Origin: Kitasatospora phosalacinea
GTDB lineage: Bacteria > Actinomycetota > Actinomycetes > Streptomycetales > Streptomycetaceae
DNA: 64,000 nt
Direction: 5' to 3'
Assembly: GCF_030268885.1 (NCBI RefSeq)
Contig: NZ_BSSA01000008.1
Span: 62,001-126,000 of the forward strand
Part shown: positions 53,335-61,405 of the stretch, one piece after another
How the letters are laid out: every line of letters begins with the position of its first letter
Position numbering within the stretch: the stretch's first letter is position 1
Made by a program: the position numbers and the translations under genes
The notes under the pieces: model-generated
What the model saw: the letters and a program-made list of their open reading frames with translations, nothing else
What the model was told of the DNA's origin: nothing
Database searches by the model: none

Positions 53335-54174
53335 ATGCCGCTGCCCGAGGACGCCGCCGACGCCGCCGCTTCGACGGGCTTCCCGCCCGGCTCGCCGTCG
53401 GGAGCCAGCCAGGTGCGCTGCCCGGCCTGCCGGGCCGAGCACCGGTACGAGCCGCCGAGCCTGCCGTGCCCGTGCGGGGCGCAGCTGCGGGTGCCGCTGC
53501 TGCGCGGCGGGGTGCCGGTGCAGGTGCGCTTCCGGTCCTGGGAGGACTCCTGGCTGACCATGCGCTGTCCGCACTGCGGGCGCAGCGACCAGTGGCCGCA
53601 GCCGGAGTTCACCTGCAACTGCGGGGCGACGGTGCGGCTGCCGGTGGACCGGGTGCCGCGGCTGCAGAGCGCCGGTCCGCGCTCGGCGCGCCCGGCGGAG
53701 AGCGCCCGTCCGTACACCACGGCGGTGCCGCCGGCCGGGGCGGCGGGCCCGCTGGCGGCGGGTTCGGGCGCGGCCCGGGCGCTGCGCCCGCCGTTCCGTC
53801 CGCAGCCGGTGCGCACTCCGCAGGACGCGGTGCTGACGGCCGCCCGGTACCTGCAGTGGCTGGGCTTCGACGACCTGGAGCTGACGTCGGGCCAGGAGCG
53901 CGACTCGACCACCCTGTTGGGGAGCCGGATCGTGGCCCGGGTGGACACCTGGACGGAGCCCGCCGACGTGAAGGCGGTGGAGTGCCTGTGGCTGGAAACG
54001 CTCCACGCCGAGGACGTCGCGGCCGCGATGTTCACCGTCTCCGGGTACTCGCGGCAGACCGTGGTGCGCGGGGAGCAGCTGCTGGTGGCGCTGTTCACGC
54101 TGGACGCGGCGGGCATCCCGCAGCCCTCGAACGGCGCCGCGGAGGCGCTGATGGAGACCGGCTGGACGTCCTGA
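53335..54174 (+). CDS. Twin zinc-ribbon protein with degenerate Mrr-like domain
   Basis: A 279-residue protein with two zinc-ribbon-like modules: CPAC with CPCG near residues 24-44, and CPHC with CNCG near 75-95. A Pro/Ala-rich linker follows. The C-terminal domain (about 140-275) reads AARYLQWLGFDDLELTSGQE, then GSRIVARVDTW and ALFTLDAAGIPQPSN. It has the order of Mrr-type restriction endonuclease folds, but where the active site should show D...(E/Q)-x-K there is V-A-R-V-D, so catalysis is doubtful. The start is uncertain (53335 chosen; 53290 and 53242 possible). It lies upstream of, and codirectional with, a TPR-like gene. Function unknown. Confidence 0.6.
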   Translation: MPLPEDAADAAASTGFPPGSPSGASQVRCPACRAEHRYEPPSLPCPCGAQLRVPLLRGGVPVQVRFRSWEDSWLTMRCPHCGRSDQWPQPEFTCNCGATVRLPVDRVPRLQSAGPRSARPAESARPYTTAVPPAGAAGPLAAGSGAARALRPPFRPQPVRTPQDAVLTAARYLQWLGFDDLELTSGQERDSTTLLGSRIVARVDTWTEPADVKAVECLWLETLHAEDVAAAMFTVSGYSRQTVVRGEQLLVALFTLDAAGIPQPSNGAAEALMETGWTS

Positions 54175-54330
54175 GGCCGCGCCGCCGGGCCACCGTCCGG
54201 ATCGGGCCGTTCCGGATTTCCTCGCGCTCGTGATCTGGTGCACAAGCTCCCGCGCGTGTTGAATTGCCGCCACGACGCGGGCCCTTGGAGGCCCGACGGG
54301 TCGTTGCATGGCGCGCACAAGGAGGTGGCG

Positions 54331-55140
54331 TTGTCGGTGCACGGGACTGCCCCGGGGGGCATGGCGGACGTCGTCTGGCGGCTGAGGTCGCGCGGCTGCT
54401 GGCAGGAGGCGGCGGACCTGCTCCGCCCGCAGGCCGGCCGGGACCCGACCGCGGCGCTCCAGCGGGCCGAACTCCTGATCGAGCAGTGCCTGTTCACCGC
54501 GGACCACTGGGAGCGCGCGGAGGACGCGCTGCGCCAGGCGGAGGCGTCGGTCGCGGGCATCGAGACGCGCGCGGCGGCGTCCTGCGCACGCGGGTTCCTG
54601 GCGTACGTGGCGAGCGTGCTGGGCCGCCGGGACCGGCTGGACGAGGCGCAGGCCGCGCTGGGGCGGACCTCGGCGCTGCTGGCGCCGCGGGCGCCGGGCC
54701 GTCCGCTGCTGGACTTCCGGCGCGGGCTGGTCGCGGAGAACCTGCTGCACGACCCGGTGGCGGCGCACAGCGCGTACGCCCGGGCGCACGAGGGGGCCCG
54801 GGAGCGCGGGGACGAACTGCTGCGCTCCTCGACCTGGCGCCACCTGGCGGGCCTGGCCCTGGCGGCGGGCGACCGGGAGCGGGCCCACGCGGGGTTCGCG
54901 GCCTCGCTGCGGCTGCGCGAGGAGCTGGGTTTCACGGTGGGGGTGGCCCCGGCGCTGGCCTCGCTGGCGGAGGTGTCGGAGCCGGCCGAGGCGGAGCGGC
55001 TGCGGGCGGAGGCGGCCCGGCTGGTGCAGGCGCTCGGCGGGGTGCCGGTGTGGCTGGCGAAGCGGTTGGCGCAGGTCCCGGCCCAGCCGGGCCCCCCGGA
55101 CGGCGGCGGGCGGCGCGACCTCCGGCACGGCATCAGCTAA
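54331..55140 (+). CDS. TPR-like helical protein
   Basis: A 269-residue soluble helical protein with tetratricopeptide-like pairs: ALQRAELLIEQCLFTADHWE, AEDALRQAEASVAGIETRAA, RLDEAQAALGRTSALL, DPVAAHSAYARAHEGARERG, and LAAGDRERAHAGFAASLRLREELG. No enzymatic motif is present. I chose the TTG at 54331 because AAGGAGG ends 5 bases before it; a GTG two codons later (54337) is the alternative. The TAA stop is overlapped by the iron box of the next gene. Function unknown. Confidence 0.65.
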   Translation: MSVHGTAPGGMADVVWRLRSRGCWQEAADLLRPQAGRDPTAALQRAELLIEQCLFTADHWERAEDALRQAEASVAGIETRAAASCARGFLAYVASVLGRRDRLDEAQAALGRTSALLAPRAPGRPLLDFRRGLVAENLLHDPVAAHSAYARAHEGARERGDELLRSSTWRHLAGLALAAGDRERAHAGFAASLRLREELGFTVGVAPALASLAEVSEPAEAERLRAEAARLVQALGGVPVWLAKRLAQVPAQPGPPDGGGRRDLRHGIS

Positions 55141-55156
55141 GGTGAGCCTTACCTGC
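55138..55156. promoter_or_regulatory. Iron box (DmdR/IdeR-type) overlapping a stop codon
   Basis: AGGTGAGCCTTACCT (55140-55154) matches the core AGGTTAGGCTAACCT of actinobacterial iron boxes at 12 of 15 positions and is flanked by TA on the left. It begins within the TAA (55138-55140) of the upstream gene and precedes a FhuF-like 2Fe-2S protein gene by 80 bases. Iron-dependent repression by a DtxR-family protein is expected. Confidence 0.78.
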
Positions 55157-55234
55157 CCGGGGTGAGCAGCAGTCCGGGCGGGTCCACCTCGCCCTGCCCG
55201 GGCCCGCCCCGGGAGCACCACCCCGGGAGCCCGC

Positions 55235-56035
55235 GTGACCGCCCACCAGGTCGAGCAGTCCCCCTCGTCCCTCGAAGCGCTCCCCTGCCGGGGCAGCTGG
55301 CTGCGCCTGTCCCGGGCCTTCCCCGACCTGCGGATCCAGCACGCCGCCCCGCGCACCGGCCCCGGCTGGACCACCGCCGCGGCGCTGGCCGACGACCCGG
55401 CCGCGCTGGCGGCGATGATCGCCTTCGACGAGCGCCTGGGCCTGGACCTGTACGGCACCCCGACCCGGCCGGACGTCACCGCCGGGTTCAGCCTGCACCG
55501 CTACGCCTGGCCGGTCTCGCTGGCCTTCACCCTGCCCTGGCTGCTGGAGTCCCGCGTCCCGCTGCTGCCGCCGTCCCGGGTCTCGATCAACCGCACCACC
55601 GGCGAGCTCACCGCCCGTCCGGCCGGCTTCCACTGCCTGCCCGGCGACCCGGCCGCCGACCGCCCCGGCGCCCTGGTCGTCCCCGACCGCCCGGCGCTCG
55701 ACGCGGCCCTGCGCACCGCGCTCGCCGAGCACTTCGCGCCCGTCCTGGACGCCTTCCGCCCCCGCGTCCGCCGCGGTCCGCGCACCCTGTGGGCGCTGGT
55801 CACCGACGACGTGGTGGACGCCCTCTGGTACGCGGCGGGCCTGCTCGGCGCGGAGCCCCGGGCGGTGGCCGCGCTGGAGGCCCTGCTCACCGGCGACGCC
55901 GCGGCGGCCCCGTTCGTCGGCACGCCCGGCTTCCGCGGGACGGACGGCGCCCGGACCCGGACCCGGGTCAGCTGCTGCCTGTACTACACCGTCCGCCCGG
56001 CCGAGCTCTGCGCCAGCTGCCCGCGCGCCAAATAA
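55235..56035 (+). CDS. FhuF-like (2Fe-2S) ferric-iron reductase family protein
   Basis: A 266-residue protein with the FhuF C-terminal signature C-C-x10-C-x2-C, seen as SCCLYYTVRPAELCASCPR at the very end, which binds a 2Fe-2S cluster. FhuF-type proteins reduce ferric iron from siderophores in the cytosol. The N-terminal part (LPCRGSWLRLSRAFPDLRI; YAWPVSLAFTLPWLLESRVP) fits the IucA/FhuF-related domain of actinobacterial members. The GTG at 55235 is the frame-opening start; no strong ribosome-binding site is seen. The iron box upstream supports a role in iron uptake. No siderophore genes adjoin. Confidence 0.88.
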   Translation: MTAHQVEQSPSSLEALPCRGSWLRLSRAFPDLRIQHAAPRTGPGWTTAAALADDPAALAAMIAFDERLGLDLYGTPTRPDVTAGFSLHRYAWPVSLAFTLPWLLESRVPLLPPSRVSINRTTGELTARPAGFHCLPGDPAADRPGALVVPDRPALDAALRTALAEHFAPVLDAFRPRVRRGPRTLWALVTDDVVDALWYAAGLLGAEPRAVAALEALLTGDAAAAPFVGTPGFRGTDGARTRTRVSCCLYYTVRPAELCASCPRAK

Positions 56036-56180
56036 CCCTGACGATCCGACAGTAATTCCACCCCCCGACCGGAAATTCCCCCCTAACGGGGTAATGGCCC
56101 CGATCCCGTCCTGATCGCCGAATTTCTCCGCCATGATGGTCCCCGCCATCACGACGCGGAAAGCGAGGCTGGATCAGCTC

Positions 56181-57188
56181 ATGAGACTGTCGGACATACC
56201 GCTGGGCTGGGCCGTCGCCGGCACGGCCGTCCTGGTGGCCGCCGTCGCCCTGCTGGCCTTCGCCCGCGGCCGGACCGGCTCCGCCGCCACCGGCAGTGGC
56301 CCGGACTCCTCCTGGGAGCGCGCCGAGGAGCGCCGCCGCCGCGCCGAGTCGCTCTACGGCGGCGCCTCCTACCTGCTGCTCTTCTGCTGCGCCGGGGTCG
56401 CCGCCGCGCTCTCCTTCCACGGGCTGGTCGGCTTCGGCGTCCAGAACCTCGGGCTCTCCGGCGGCTGGGAGTACCTCGTCCCGTTCGGGCTCGACGGCGC
56501 GGCGATGTTCTGCTCCGTCCTGGCCGTCCGCGAGGCCAGCCACGGCGACGCGGCGCTCGGCTCCCGCCTGCTGGTGTGGCTGTTCGCCGCCGCGTCCGCC
56601 TGGTTCAACTGGGTGCACGCCCCGCGCGGCCTCGGCCACGACGGCGCCCCGCAGTTCTTCGCCGGGATGTCGCTCTCGGCGGCGGTGCTGTTCGACCGGG
56701 CCCTGAAGCAGACCCGGGTCGCCGCCCTCCGCGAGCAGGGGCTCGTCCCCCGCCCGCTGCCGCAGATCCGGGTGGTCCGCTGGCTGCGCGCCCCGCGCGA
56801 GACGTACGCGGCTTGGTCGCTGATGCTGCTGGAGGGCGTCCGCACCCTGGACGAGGCGGTCGAGGAGGTCCGCGACGACAAGCGGACCGCCGCCGAGGAC
56901 CGCGAACGCCGTCGGCTGGCCTCCCGCCGCGAGCGCGCCGAGATCCGCGCGATCGGCCGCCAGCCCGGCAGCGGCTGGCGCCACCGCACCACCCGCCAGC
57001 TCGAACCCGCCGCCCCCGCGGCCCCCACCGCCCCGACGGAGCCCGCCATAGCACCCCCGGCCGGCCTCCCCGCGACCCCGACCCCGCACCGCAGCATCGA
57101 CCTCACCCCGGACGAGGACACCGTGACGCTCCCGCGGCTCGACTCCCTGGAGCAGAAGCTCAAGGACCTGGAGCAGCAGTTCGGCTGA
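56181..57188 (+). CDS. DUF2637 membrane protein (SpdA-like)
   Basis: A 335-residue protein. The N-terminus MRLSDIPLGWAVAGTAVLVA contains one helix; a charged cytosolic segment (ERAEERRRRAESLYG) follows, then four helices of the DUF2637 domain. These include SYLLLFCCAGVAAALSFHGL and EYLVPFGLDGAAMFCSVLAV, where the G-L-D-G-A motif is characteristic. The C-terminal 150 residues are charged and Pro/Ala-rich, ending in a coiled-coil-like LEQKLKDLEQQFG. DUF2637 proteins occur on actinobacterial chromosomes and conjugative plasmids (plasmid-spread-type proteins); the molecular role is unknown. The start at 56181 matches the usual family N-terminus. Confidence 0.85.
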   Translation: MRLSDIPLGWAVAGTAVLVAAVALLAFARGRTGSAATGSGPDSSWERAEERRRRAESLYGGASYLLLFCCAGVAAALSFHGLVGFGVQNLGLSGGWEYLVPFGLDGAAMFCSVLAVREASHGDAALGSRLLVWLFAAASAWFNWVHAPRGLGHDGAPQFFAGMSLSAAVLFDRALKQTRVAALREQGLVPRPLPQIRVVRWLRAPRETYAAWSLMLLEGVRTLDEAVEEVRDDKRTAAEDRERRRLASRRERAEIRAIGRQPGSGWRHRTTRQLEPAAPAAPTAPTEPAIAPPAGLPATPTPHRSIDLTPDEDTVTLPRLDSLEQKLKDLEQQFG

Positions 57189-57203
57189 GCGGGCCCCCGG
57201 CGC

Positions 57204-59402
57204 TCAGGTGCTGAGCTCGAACCACATCCGCTTGCCGCTCCCCCGGGGCTCCACGCCCCAGGTGTCGGCGAGCGCCTCGACCAGCATCAGGCCGCGGCCG
57301 GAGGACGCCTGCTCGCCGGGGGTGCGGCGGGTGGGCCACAGGTCGGACTCGTCCTCGACCTCGACCCGCAGCCGGGCCCGGCCCTGCTCCTGGTAGAGGC
57401 GGGCGGTGAACATCGCGTCGCGGTCGGTGTGCCGGATCGCGTTGGTGACGAGTTCGGAGGAGAGCAGCTCGGCGGTGTCGATGAGCTCGGGCACGCCCCA
57501 GCGCCGCAGCGCGTCCCGGAGCTCGCCGCGCAGTTCGGAGATCCGGGCCAGGTCGGCCTGCCCGATCCGGCGGCGCAGCTGCTGCGCGGCGCGCCCGCCC
57601 GCGGGGCCGTCCCAGCGGAGCAGCAGCAGCGCGATGTCGTCCTCGCGCTCGCTGCTGTCGGAGGCCTGGTTGGCGATCCGGTCGGCGAGTTCCTCCAGCG
57701 GTTCGCGGGGCGACTCGTCGATGCCGGGGAGGTGGCCGGAGACGGTCGCGCAGAGCCGGGCGAACCCGGTGTCGAGGTCCATGTCGCGGGCCTCGACGAG
57801 TCCGTCGGTGCAGAGCACGACCGTCTCGCCGGGGTCGAGGCTGAACCGGGTGACCCGGTACTCCTCGTCGGGGTCGACGCCCAGCGGCAGGCCGCCGGAG
57901 ACCGGGACGGGGTGCGCGGTGCCGTCGGCGCGGCGCACCACGGGGTCGAGGTGTCCGGCCCGGACGGCGTAGACCACGCCGTAGTCGACGTTGACCTCGG
58001 CGTAGGTGCAGGTCGCGAAGTGGTCGGTGTCGAGGTCGGCGAGGAAGCGGGAGGCGCGGGCCATCACGGCGGCGGGCGGGTGGCCCTCGGCGGCGTAGGC
58101 GCGCAGCGCGATCCTCAGCTGGCCCATGATGCCCGCGGCGTGCACGTCGTGGCCCTGGACGTCGCCGATGACCAGGCCGACGTGGCCGCCGGGCAGCGGG
58201 ACGACGTCGTACCAGTCGCCGCCGATCTGCAGGCCGGAACCGGCGGCGAGGTAGCGGACGGCGGTGCTGACGCCGGGGACGGCGGGGACGGTGCGGGGCA
58301 GCATGACGCGCTGCAGTCCGGCGGCGAGCTCGTGCTCGGCGTCGTGCAGGCGGGCCCGGGCCAGGGACTGGGCGACCAGCCCGCCGAGGGTGGAGAGCAG
58401 GGTGCGCTCGTCGGTGTCGAGTTCGCGGGCGTCGTCGAAGGAGACCACGCAGATGCCGGTGGGGCGGCCGCTGGCGATCAGCGGGAGGAACGCCCAGGAG
58501 GAGCGGCCGCTCTCCTCGGCCCAGTCCCAGGCCGCGGGGTAGCGCTCGCGGTACTCCTCGCGGCTGGAGACGAAGATCGGGGCGCGCTGCCGGATCGCCT
58601 CGGCGGCGGGGTGGGTGGGGGCGAGCGGGATGCGGTCGAACTGGTCGCTGAGCCCGTTGTGGTAGCCGCTGGAGCCGAGCAGCGCGATCCGTCCGGCTTC
58701 CAGCGAGGCCAGCGCGAGGCCGTCGGGGCCGAGGCCGGGCAGCGGGAGTTCGGTGAAGACCCGGGCGACGTCCCGGACGGTGACCGCCTCGGAGAGCGCC
58801 CGGGCGGCCTCCTTGATGAACCGGGAGCGCTCCTCGCGCAGCTGGGCCTGCTCGTCGGCGCGCTCGCGCTTGCGCAGTTCGACGGTGGCGTCCCAGACGA
58901 AGCCGACCATCCGGGAGGGGCGGCCGAAGGCGTCGGCGAGGACCCGGCCGCGGAAGCGCACGGCGTGCAGCTCGCCGTTCGGGAAGACGGTGCGGTAGTA
59001 GGCGCCGCACTGGCCGAGCTCGGCGACGGCCCGCTCGACCCGGCGGCGCACCACCGGCGCGTCCTCGGGGTGGAGCAGCGCCAGGAAGGAGGCCGAGGTC
59101 CGGTCGAACGCCTGGCCGACCAGTCCGAGGATGGTGCAGGCCCGCTGGTCGCCGACCAGGACGTCGCGCCGGATGTCCCAGTCGAAGGAACCGATGCCGT
59201 TGGCGGCCATCGCCGGTTCGAGCCACTCGGGGCTGGAGTCCCCGGTACGGGTGGGCAGGCCGCGACCGGACGGCGGCGGCACGGTGCGACCGGCGGCGGG
59301 GCCGACGGCGGTGCGCAGCGGGTGCGCGGTGGTCTCGTTCCTGGTGGCCTGGGCGGGCGGGGTGCGGCGGGCGGGCCCAGGCGCCTCGGGCTCTGTGGCC
59401 AT
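57204..59402 (-). CDS. PAS-GAF-PP2C phosphatase with GHKL kinase domain (SpoIIE/RsbU type)
   Basis: A 732-residue cytosolic signalling protein. A PAS domain (about 60-185; IGSFDWDIRRDVLVGDQRA) is followed by a GAF domain (about 205-350), then a PP2C/SpoIIE phosphatase (about 370-590). Its metal-binding acids are in GGDWYDVVPLPGGHV, VIGDVQGHDVHAAG, CTDGLVEARD and EREDDIALLLL. A C-terminal GHKL ATPase (about 600-732) has an N-box LLSSELVTNAIRHT and SGRGLMLVEALADTWGV. Such proteins control anti-sigma/anti-anti-sigma partner switching. The ATG at 59402 follows AGGAGAAGT. A hairpin lies in the upstream region. Sensor ligand unknown. Confidence 0.93.
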   Translation of the reverse strand: MATEPEAPGPARRTPPAQATRNETTAHPLRTAVGPAAGRTVPPPSGRGLPTRTGDSSPEWLEPAMAANGIGSFDWDIRRDVLVGDQRACTILGLVGQAFDRTSASFLALLHPEDAPVVRRRVERAVAELGQCGAYYRTVFPNGELHAVRFRGRVLADAFGRPSRMVGFVWDATVELRKRERADEQAQLREERSRFIKEAARALSEAVTVRDVARVFTELPLPGLGPDGLALASLEAGRIALLGSSGYHNGLSDQFDRIPLAPTHPAAEAIRQRAPIFVSSREEYRERYPAAWDWAEESGRSSWAFLPLIASGRPTGICVVSFDDARELDTDERTLLSTLGGLVAQSLARARLHDAEHELAAGLQRVMLPRTVPAVPGVSTAVRYLAAGSGLQIGGDWYDVVPLPGGHVGLVIGDVQGHDVHAAGIMGQLRIALRAYAAEGHPPAAVMARASRFLADLDTDHFATCTYAEVNVDYGVVYAVRAGHLDPVVRRADGTAHPVPVSGGLPLGVDPDEEYRVTRFSLDPGETVVLCTDGLVEARDMDLDTGFARLCATVSGHLPGIDESPREPLEELADRIANQASDSSEREDDIALLLLRWDGPAGGRAAQQLRRRIGQADLARISELRGELRDALRRWGVPELIDTAELLSSELVTNAIRHTDRDAMFTARLYQEQGRARLRVEVEDESDLWPTRRTPGEQASSGRGLMLVEALADTWGVEPRGSGKRMWFELST

Positions 59403-59481
59403 ACTTCTCCTGCCGGTGCCTTGCCTGGCGGCCGGTGGTTGTCCGTGCCCCCTGCTGGGCCGGCCGGACCGCGATGGTTGG

Positions 59482-59499
59482 GTGTGCCTCCTGGCACAC
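59482..59499. promoter_or_regulatory. Inverted repeat upstream of the PP2C phosphatase gene
   Basis: GTGTGCC-TCCT-GGCACAC is a perfect 7-bp inverted repeat with a 4-base centre, 80-97 bases upstream of the start codon. It could be an operator or an mRNA hairpin in the leader; the sequence alone does not decide. Confidence 0.4.
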
Positions 59500-59663
59500 A
59501 TTCTCACTAGCCTCTCGTATGTTCGGCAATGCGGCAATGCCGGTGCGCCGAACGGCACGGATCGCACACGATCGCCCCTGGCATATTCACCCGCCGCGCA
59601 CCCCGGCAGCGGCCCGGCGGCACCTCGGCAACGGCCCGGCGACGGCCCCGGAATTCCCCCGGA

Positions 59664-60158
59664 TCAGAGCGCGGACAGCTCGAACCAGGTGGTCTTCCCG
59701 TCCGCCCGCAACTGCACGCCCCAGTCGTCCGCCAGCGACTCCACCAGCAGCAGCCCCCGCCCCGAGGTGGCCGTCTCGGAGGCGGGCCGCCGACTGGGCA
59801 CCTGACCGGCGCCGTCCTGCACCTCGACCCGCAACCGCGACGCCTCGGTCAGCACCGCGTCGAACACCGCGCCCCGGCCGGTGTGCACCAGCGCGTTCGT
59901 GACCAGCTCGGAGGCGAGCAGCTCGGCGGTGTCGGCCAGCTCCGGCGCGACGCCCCAGTGCTCCAGCGCCGCCCGCAGCCGGCGCCGGATGACCCCCACC
60001 GCCGGCAGGTCCGCCGCGTCCAGCGAGGCGTGCAGGCGGCGGTGCAGCGCGCACCCGGGCTGGTGCGCCACCGGCGCGTCCTGCACCGGCCCCCGGTACT
60101 CGGCCCCCTCCCGCCACGAAGCCGACCGCTGCCGCGGAAACCTTGCCTGACCGTCCAT
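59664..60158 (-). CDS. GHKL ATPase-domain protein (anti-sigma-factor kinase-like)
   Basis: A 164-residue protein whose C-terminal 120 residues form a HATPase_c domain of the RsbW/SpoIIAB-like type common in Streptomyces. The N-box is AELLASELVTNALVHTG near residue 85, and the G-box region SGRGLLLVESLADDWGVQL lies near 132-150. The N-terminal 40 residues are basic and unstructured, ending before VGVIRRRLRAALEHWGV. The domain is clearly related to the C-terminus of the adjacent PP2C protein, suggesting local duplication or shared signalling. The ATG at 60158 has GAGG close upstream. Target unknown. Confidence 0.85.
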   Translation of the reverse strand: MDGQARFPRQRSASWREGAEYRGPVQDAPVAHQPGCALHRRLHASLDAADLPAVGVIRRRLRAALEHWGVAPELADTAELLASELVTNALVHTGRGAVFDAVLTEASRLRVEVQDGAGQVPSRRPASETATSGRGLLLVESLADDWGVQLRADGKTTWFELSAL

Positions 60159-60296
60159 CAACCTCGTACGCCCCCGCCGTAGTTCCGGGACGGCCACCCC
60201 GGTCCCCCACCGGGCCGGTGACCGTTCTTCTCGCCTTCCTCTTGCCCACTGAACCACCGGAAAACCCCTCGGCGGACGAAGGGGAACGAACCAGGA

Positions 60297-60405
60297 GCCC
60301 GGGAAACGGCTCAGCCCGCGCCGCGCAGCGGCCCCGCCAGGGGCCCGGGAAACGGCTCGGCGCGCGCCGCGCAGCGGCCCCGTCAGGGGCCCGGGGAACG
60401 GCGGG
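60297..60405. repeat. 46-bp tandem repeat
   Basis: Units begin GCCCGGGAAACGGCTC at 60297 and 60343 and as a partial, slightly changed copy (GCCCGGGGAACGGC) at 60389. The first two units are nearly identical, sharing CCGCGCAGCGGCCCCG near their ends. Confidence 0.8.
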
Positions 60406-60539
60406 TCCGAGCTGCTGACGGCCGGAGCCCATCGATGTGTCCGTGCTGCTTCGGGCCGCCTGAACAGAACCCGAAGCCACCGCACGCACCGGCCGTGCAC
60501 CGCCAGCAGCCCCGGGCCCGCCGTTCCCCGGGCCCCTGA
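60383..60539. repeat. 23-bp perfect inverted repeat around a 111-base centre
   Basis: The 23 bases at 60383-60405 (TCAGGGGCCCGGGGAACGGC plus GGG) recur as an exact reverse complement at 60517-60539. Pairing continues inward with one bulge (around CTGCTGACGG and CCGCCAGCAG), giving a potential stem near 40 bp. The left arm is also the partial third copy of the tandem repeat. Confidence 0.8.
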
Positions 60540-60590
60540 AAACGCGCCTCCCGCCCCTCCCCCCTTGCCGGGAGTGTCGGCGGTGCTAAG

Positions 60591-60607
60591 TTTGAACGGC
60601 GTTCTAA
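60591..60607 (+). promoter_or_regulatory. Palindromic element in the urease promoter region
   Basis: TTTGAACGGCGTTCTAA is a 17-bp palindrome with one mismatched pair (core GAACG-G-CGTTC, 60594-60604). TAACAT (60605-60610) could be the -10 of the urease operon. A repressor bound here would block it. The leader to the GTG at 60664 would be about 45-50 bases. Confidence 0.5.
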
Positions 60608-60663
60608 CATCGCTACCGACACCCCTCTCCACCCACCCCGCTACTCCCTCAAAGCGAGGCACC

Positions 60664-61374
60664 GTGCGACTGACCCCCACTGAACGGGACCGGCTGCTGA
60701 TCTTCACCGCGGCCGAGCTGGCCCGCGCCCGGCGGGCGCGGGGCGTGAGGTTGAACGTCCCCGAGGCGACGGCGCTGATCGCGGACACCGTCTGCGAGGC
60801 GGCCCGCGACGGGCGGCGCCTCGCGGAGGCGATCGAGGCCGGGCGGACGGTGCTGGGCGCCGACGACGTGCTGCCCGGGGTCCCCGACGTGGTGACGGTG
60901 GTGCAGGTGGAGGCGGTGTTCGAGGACGGGACGCGGCTGGCGGTGGTCACCGACCCGTTCCGCGGCGCGGGCTCGCTCGGCGAGGACGCCCCGGGCGCGG
61001 CGCTGCCGGGCGACGGCGCCGGGTACGACCCGGTGGAGGAGGTGCTGCTGCTGCCGGTGCACAACACCGCCGCGGTGCCGATCTCGGTGACCTCGCACTT
61101 CCACTTCTTCGAGTCCAATCCGCGCCTGGCCTTCGACCGGGCCGCCGCGTACGGCACGCACCTGGCGGTCCCGGCCGGTTCCTCGGTGCGCTTCGACCCG
61201 GGCGCGACGGTCGAGGTGGGTCTGGTGCCGATCGGCGGGGCCCGGGTGGCGATCGGGTTCGCCGGGCTGGTGGACGGCCCGCTGGACGCGCCGGGCGCGA
61301 AGGAGGCCGCGCTGGCCAAGGCCCGGGCGACCGGCTACCTGACCGAGTTCGACGACGCGGAGCCGGCCCAGTGA
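60664..61374 (+). CDS. ureAB: Urease gamma/beta fusion subunit
   Basis: A 236-residue fused structural subunit. Residues 1-100 are urease gamma (MRLTPTERDRLLIFTAAELA; GVRLNVPEATALIADTVCEAARDG; VLPGVPDVVTVVQVEAVFEDG). Residues about 130-236 are urease beta (VPISVTSHFHFFESNPRLAF, then LAVPAGSSVRFDPGATVEV and VGLVPIGGARVAIGFAGLVDG, shown in blocks). Such fusions occur in Helicobacter and in some Streptomyces. The GTG at 60664 follows GCGAGG. It lies 31 bases before the alpha subunit gene. No accessory genes (ureD, E, F or G) are visible in this window. A palindrome-bearing promoter lies upstream. Confidence 0.94.
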   Translation: MRLTPTERDRLLIFTAAELARARRARGVRLNVPEATALIADTVCEAARDGRRLAEAIEAGRTVLGADDVLPGVPDVVTVVQVEAVFEDGTRLAVVTDPFRGAGSLGEDAPGAALPGDGAGYDPVEEVLLLPVHNTAAVPISVTSHFHFFESNPRLAFDRAAAYGTHLAVPAGSSVRFDPGATVEVGLVPIGGARVAIGFAGLVDGPLDAPGAKEAALAKARATGYLTEFDDAEPAQ

Positions 61375-61405
61375 CCACCCCCTCGACCACCCGGAAGGAC
61401 CCCGC

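Larger units (their letters stand above)
60159..60663. other. Repeat-rich intergenic region before the urease operon
   Basis: No gene is visible in these 505 bases. They hold a 46-bp tandem repeat (60297-60405), a 23-bp perfect long-range inverted repeat (60383-60539), and the urease promoter region (60591-60610). They must also hold the divergent promoter of the ATPase-domain gene. Confidence 0.6.
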
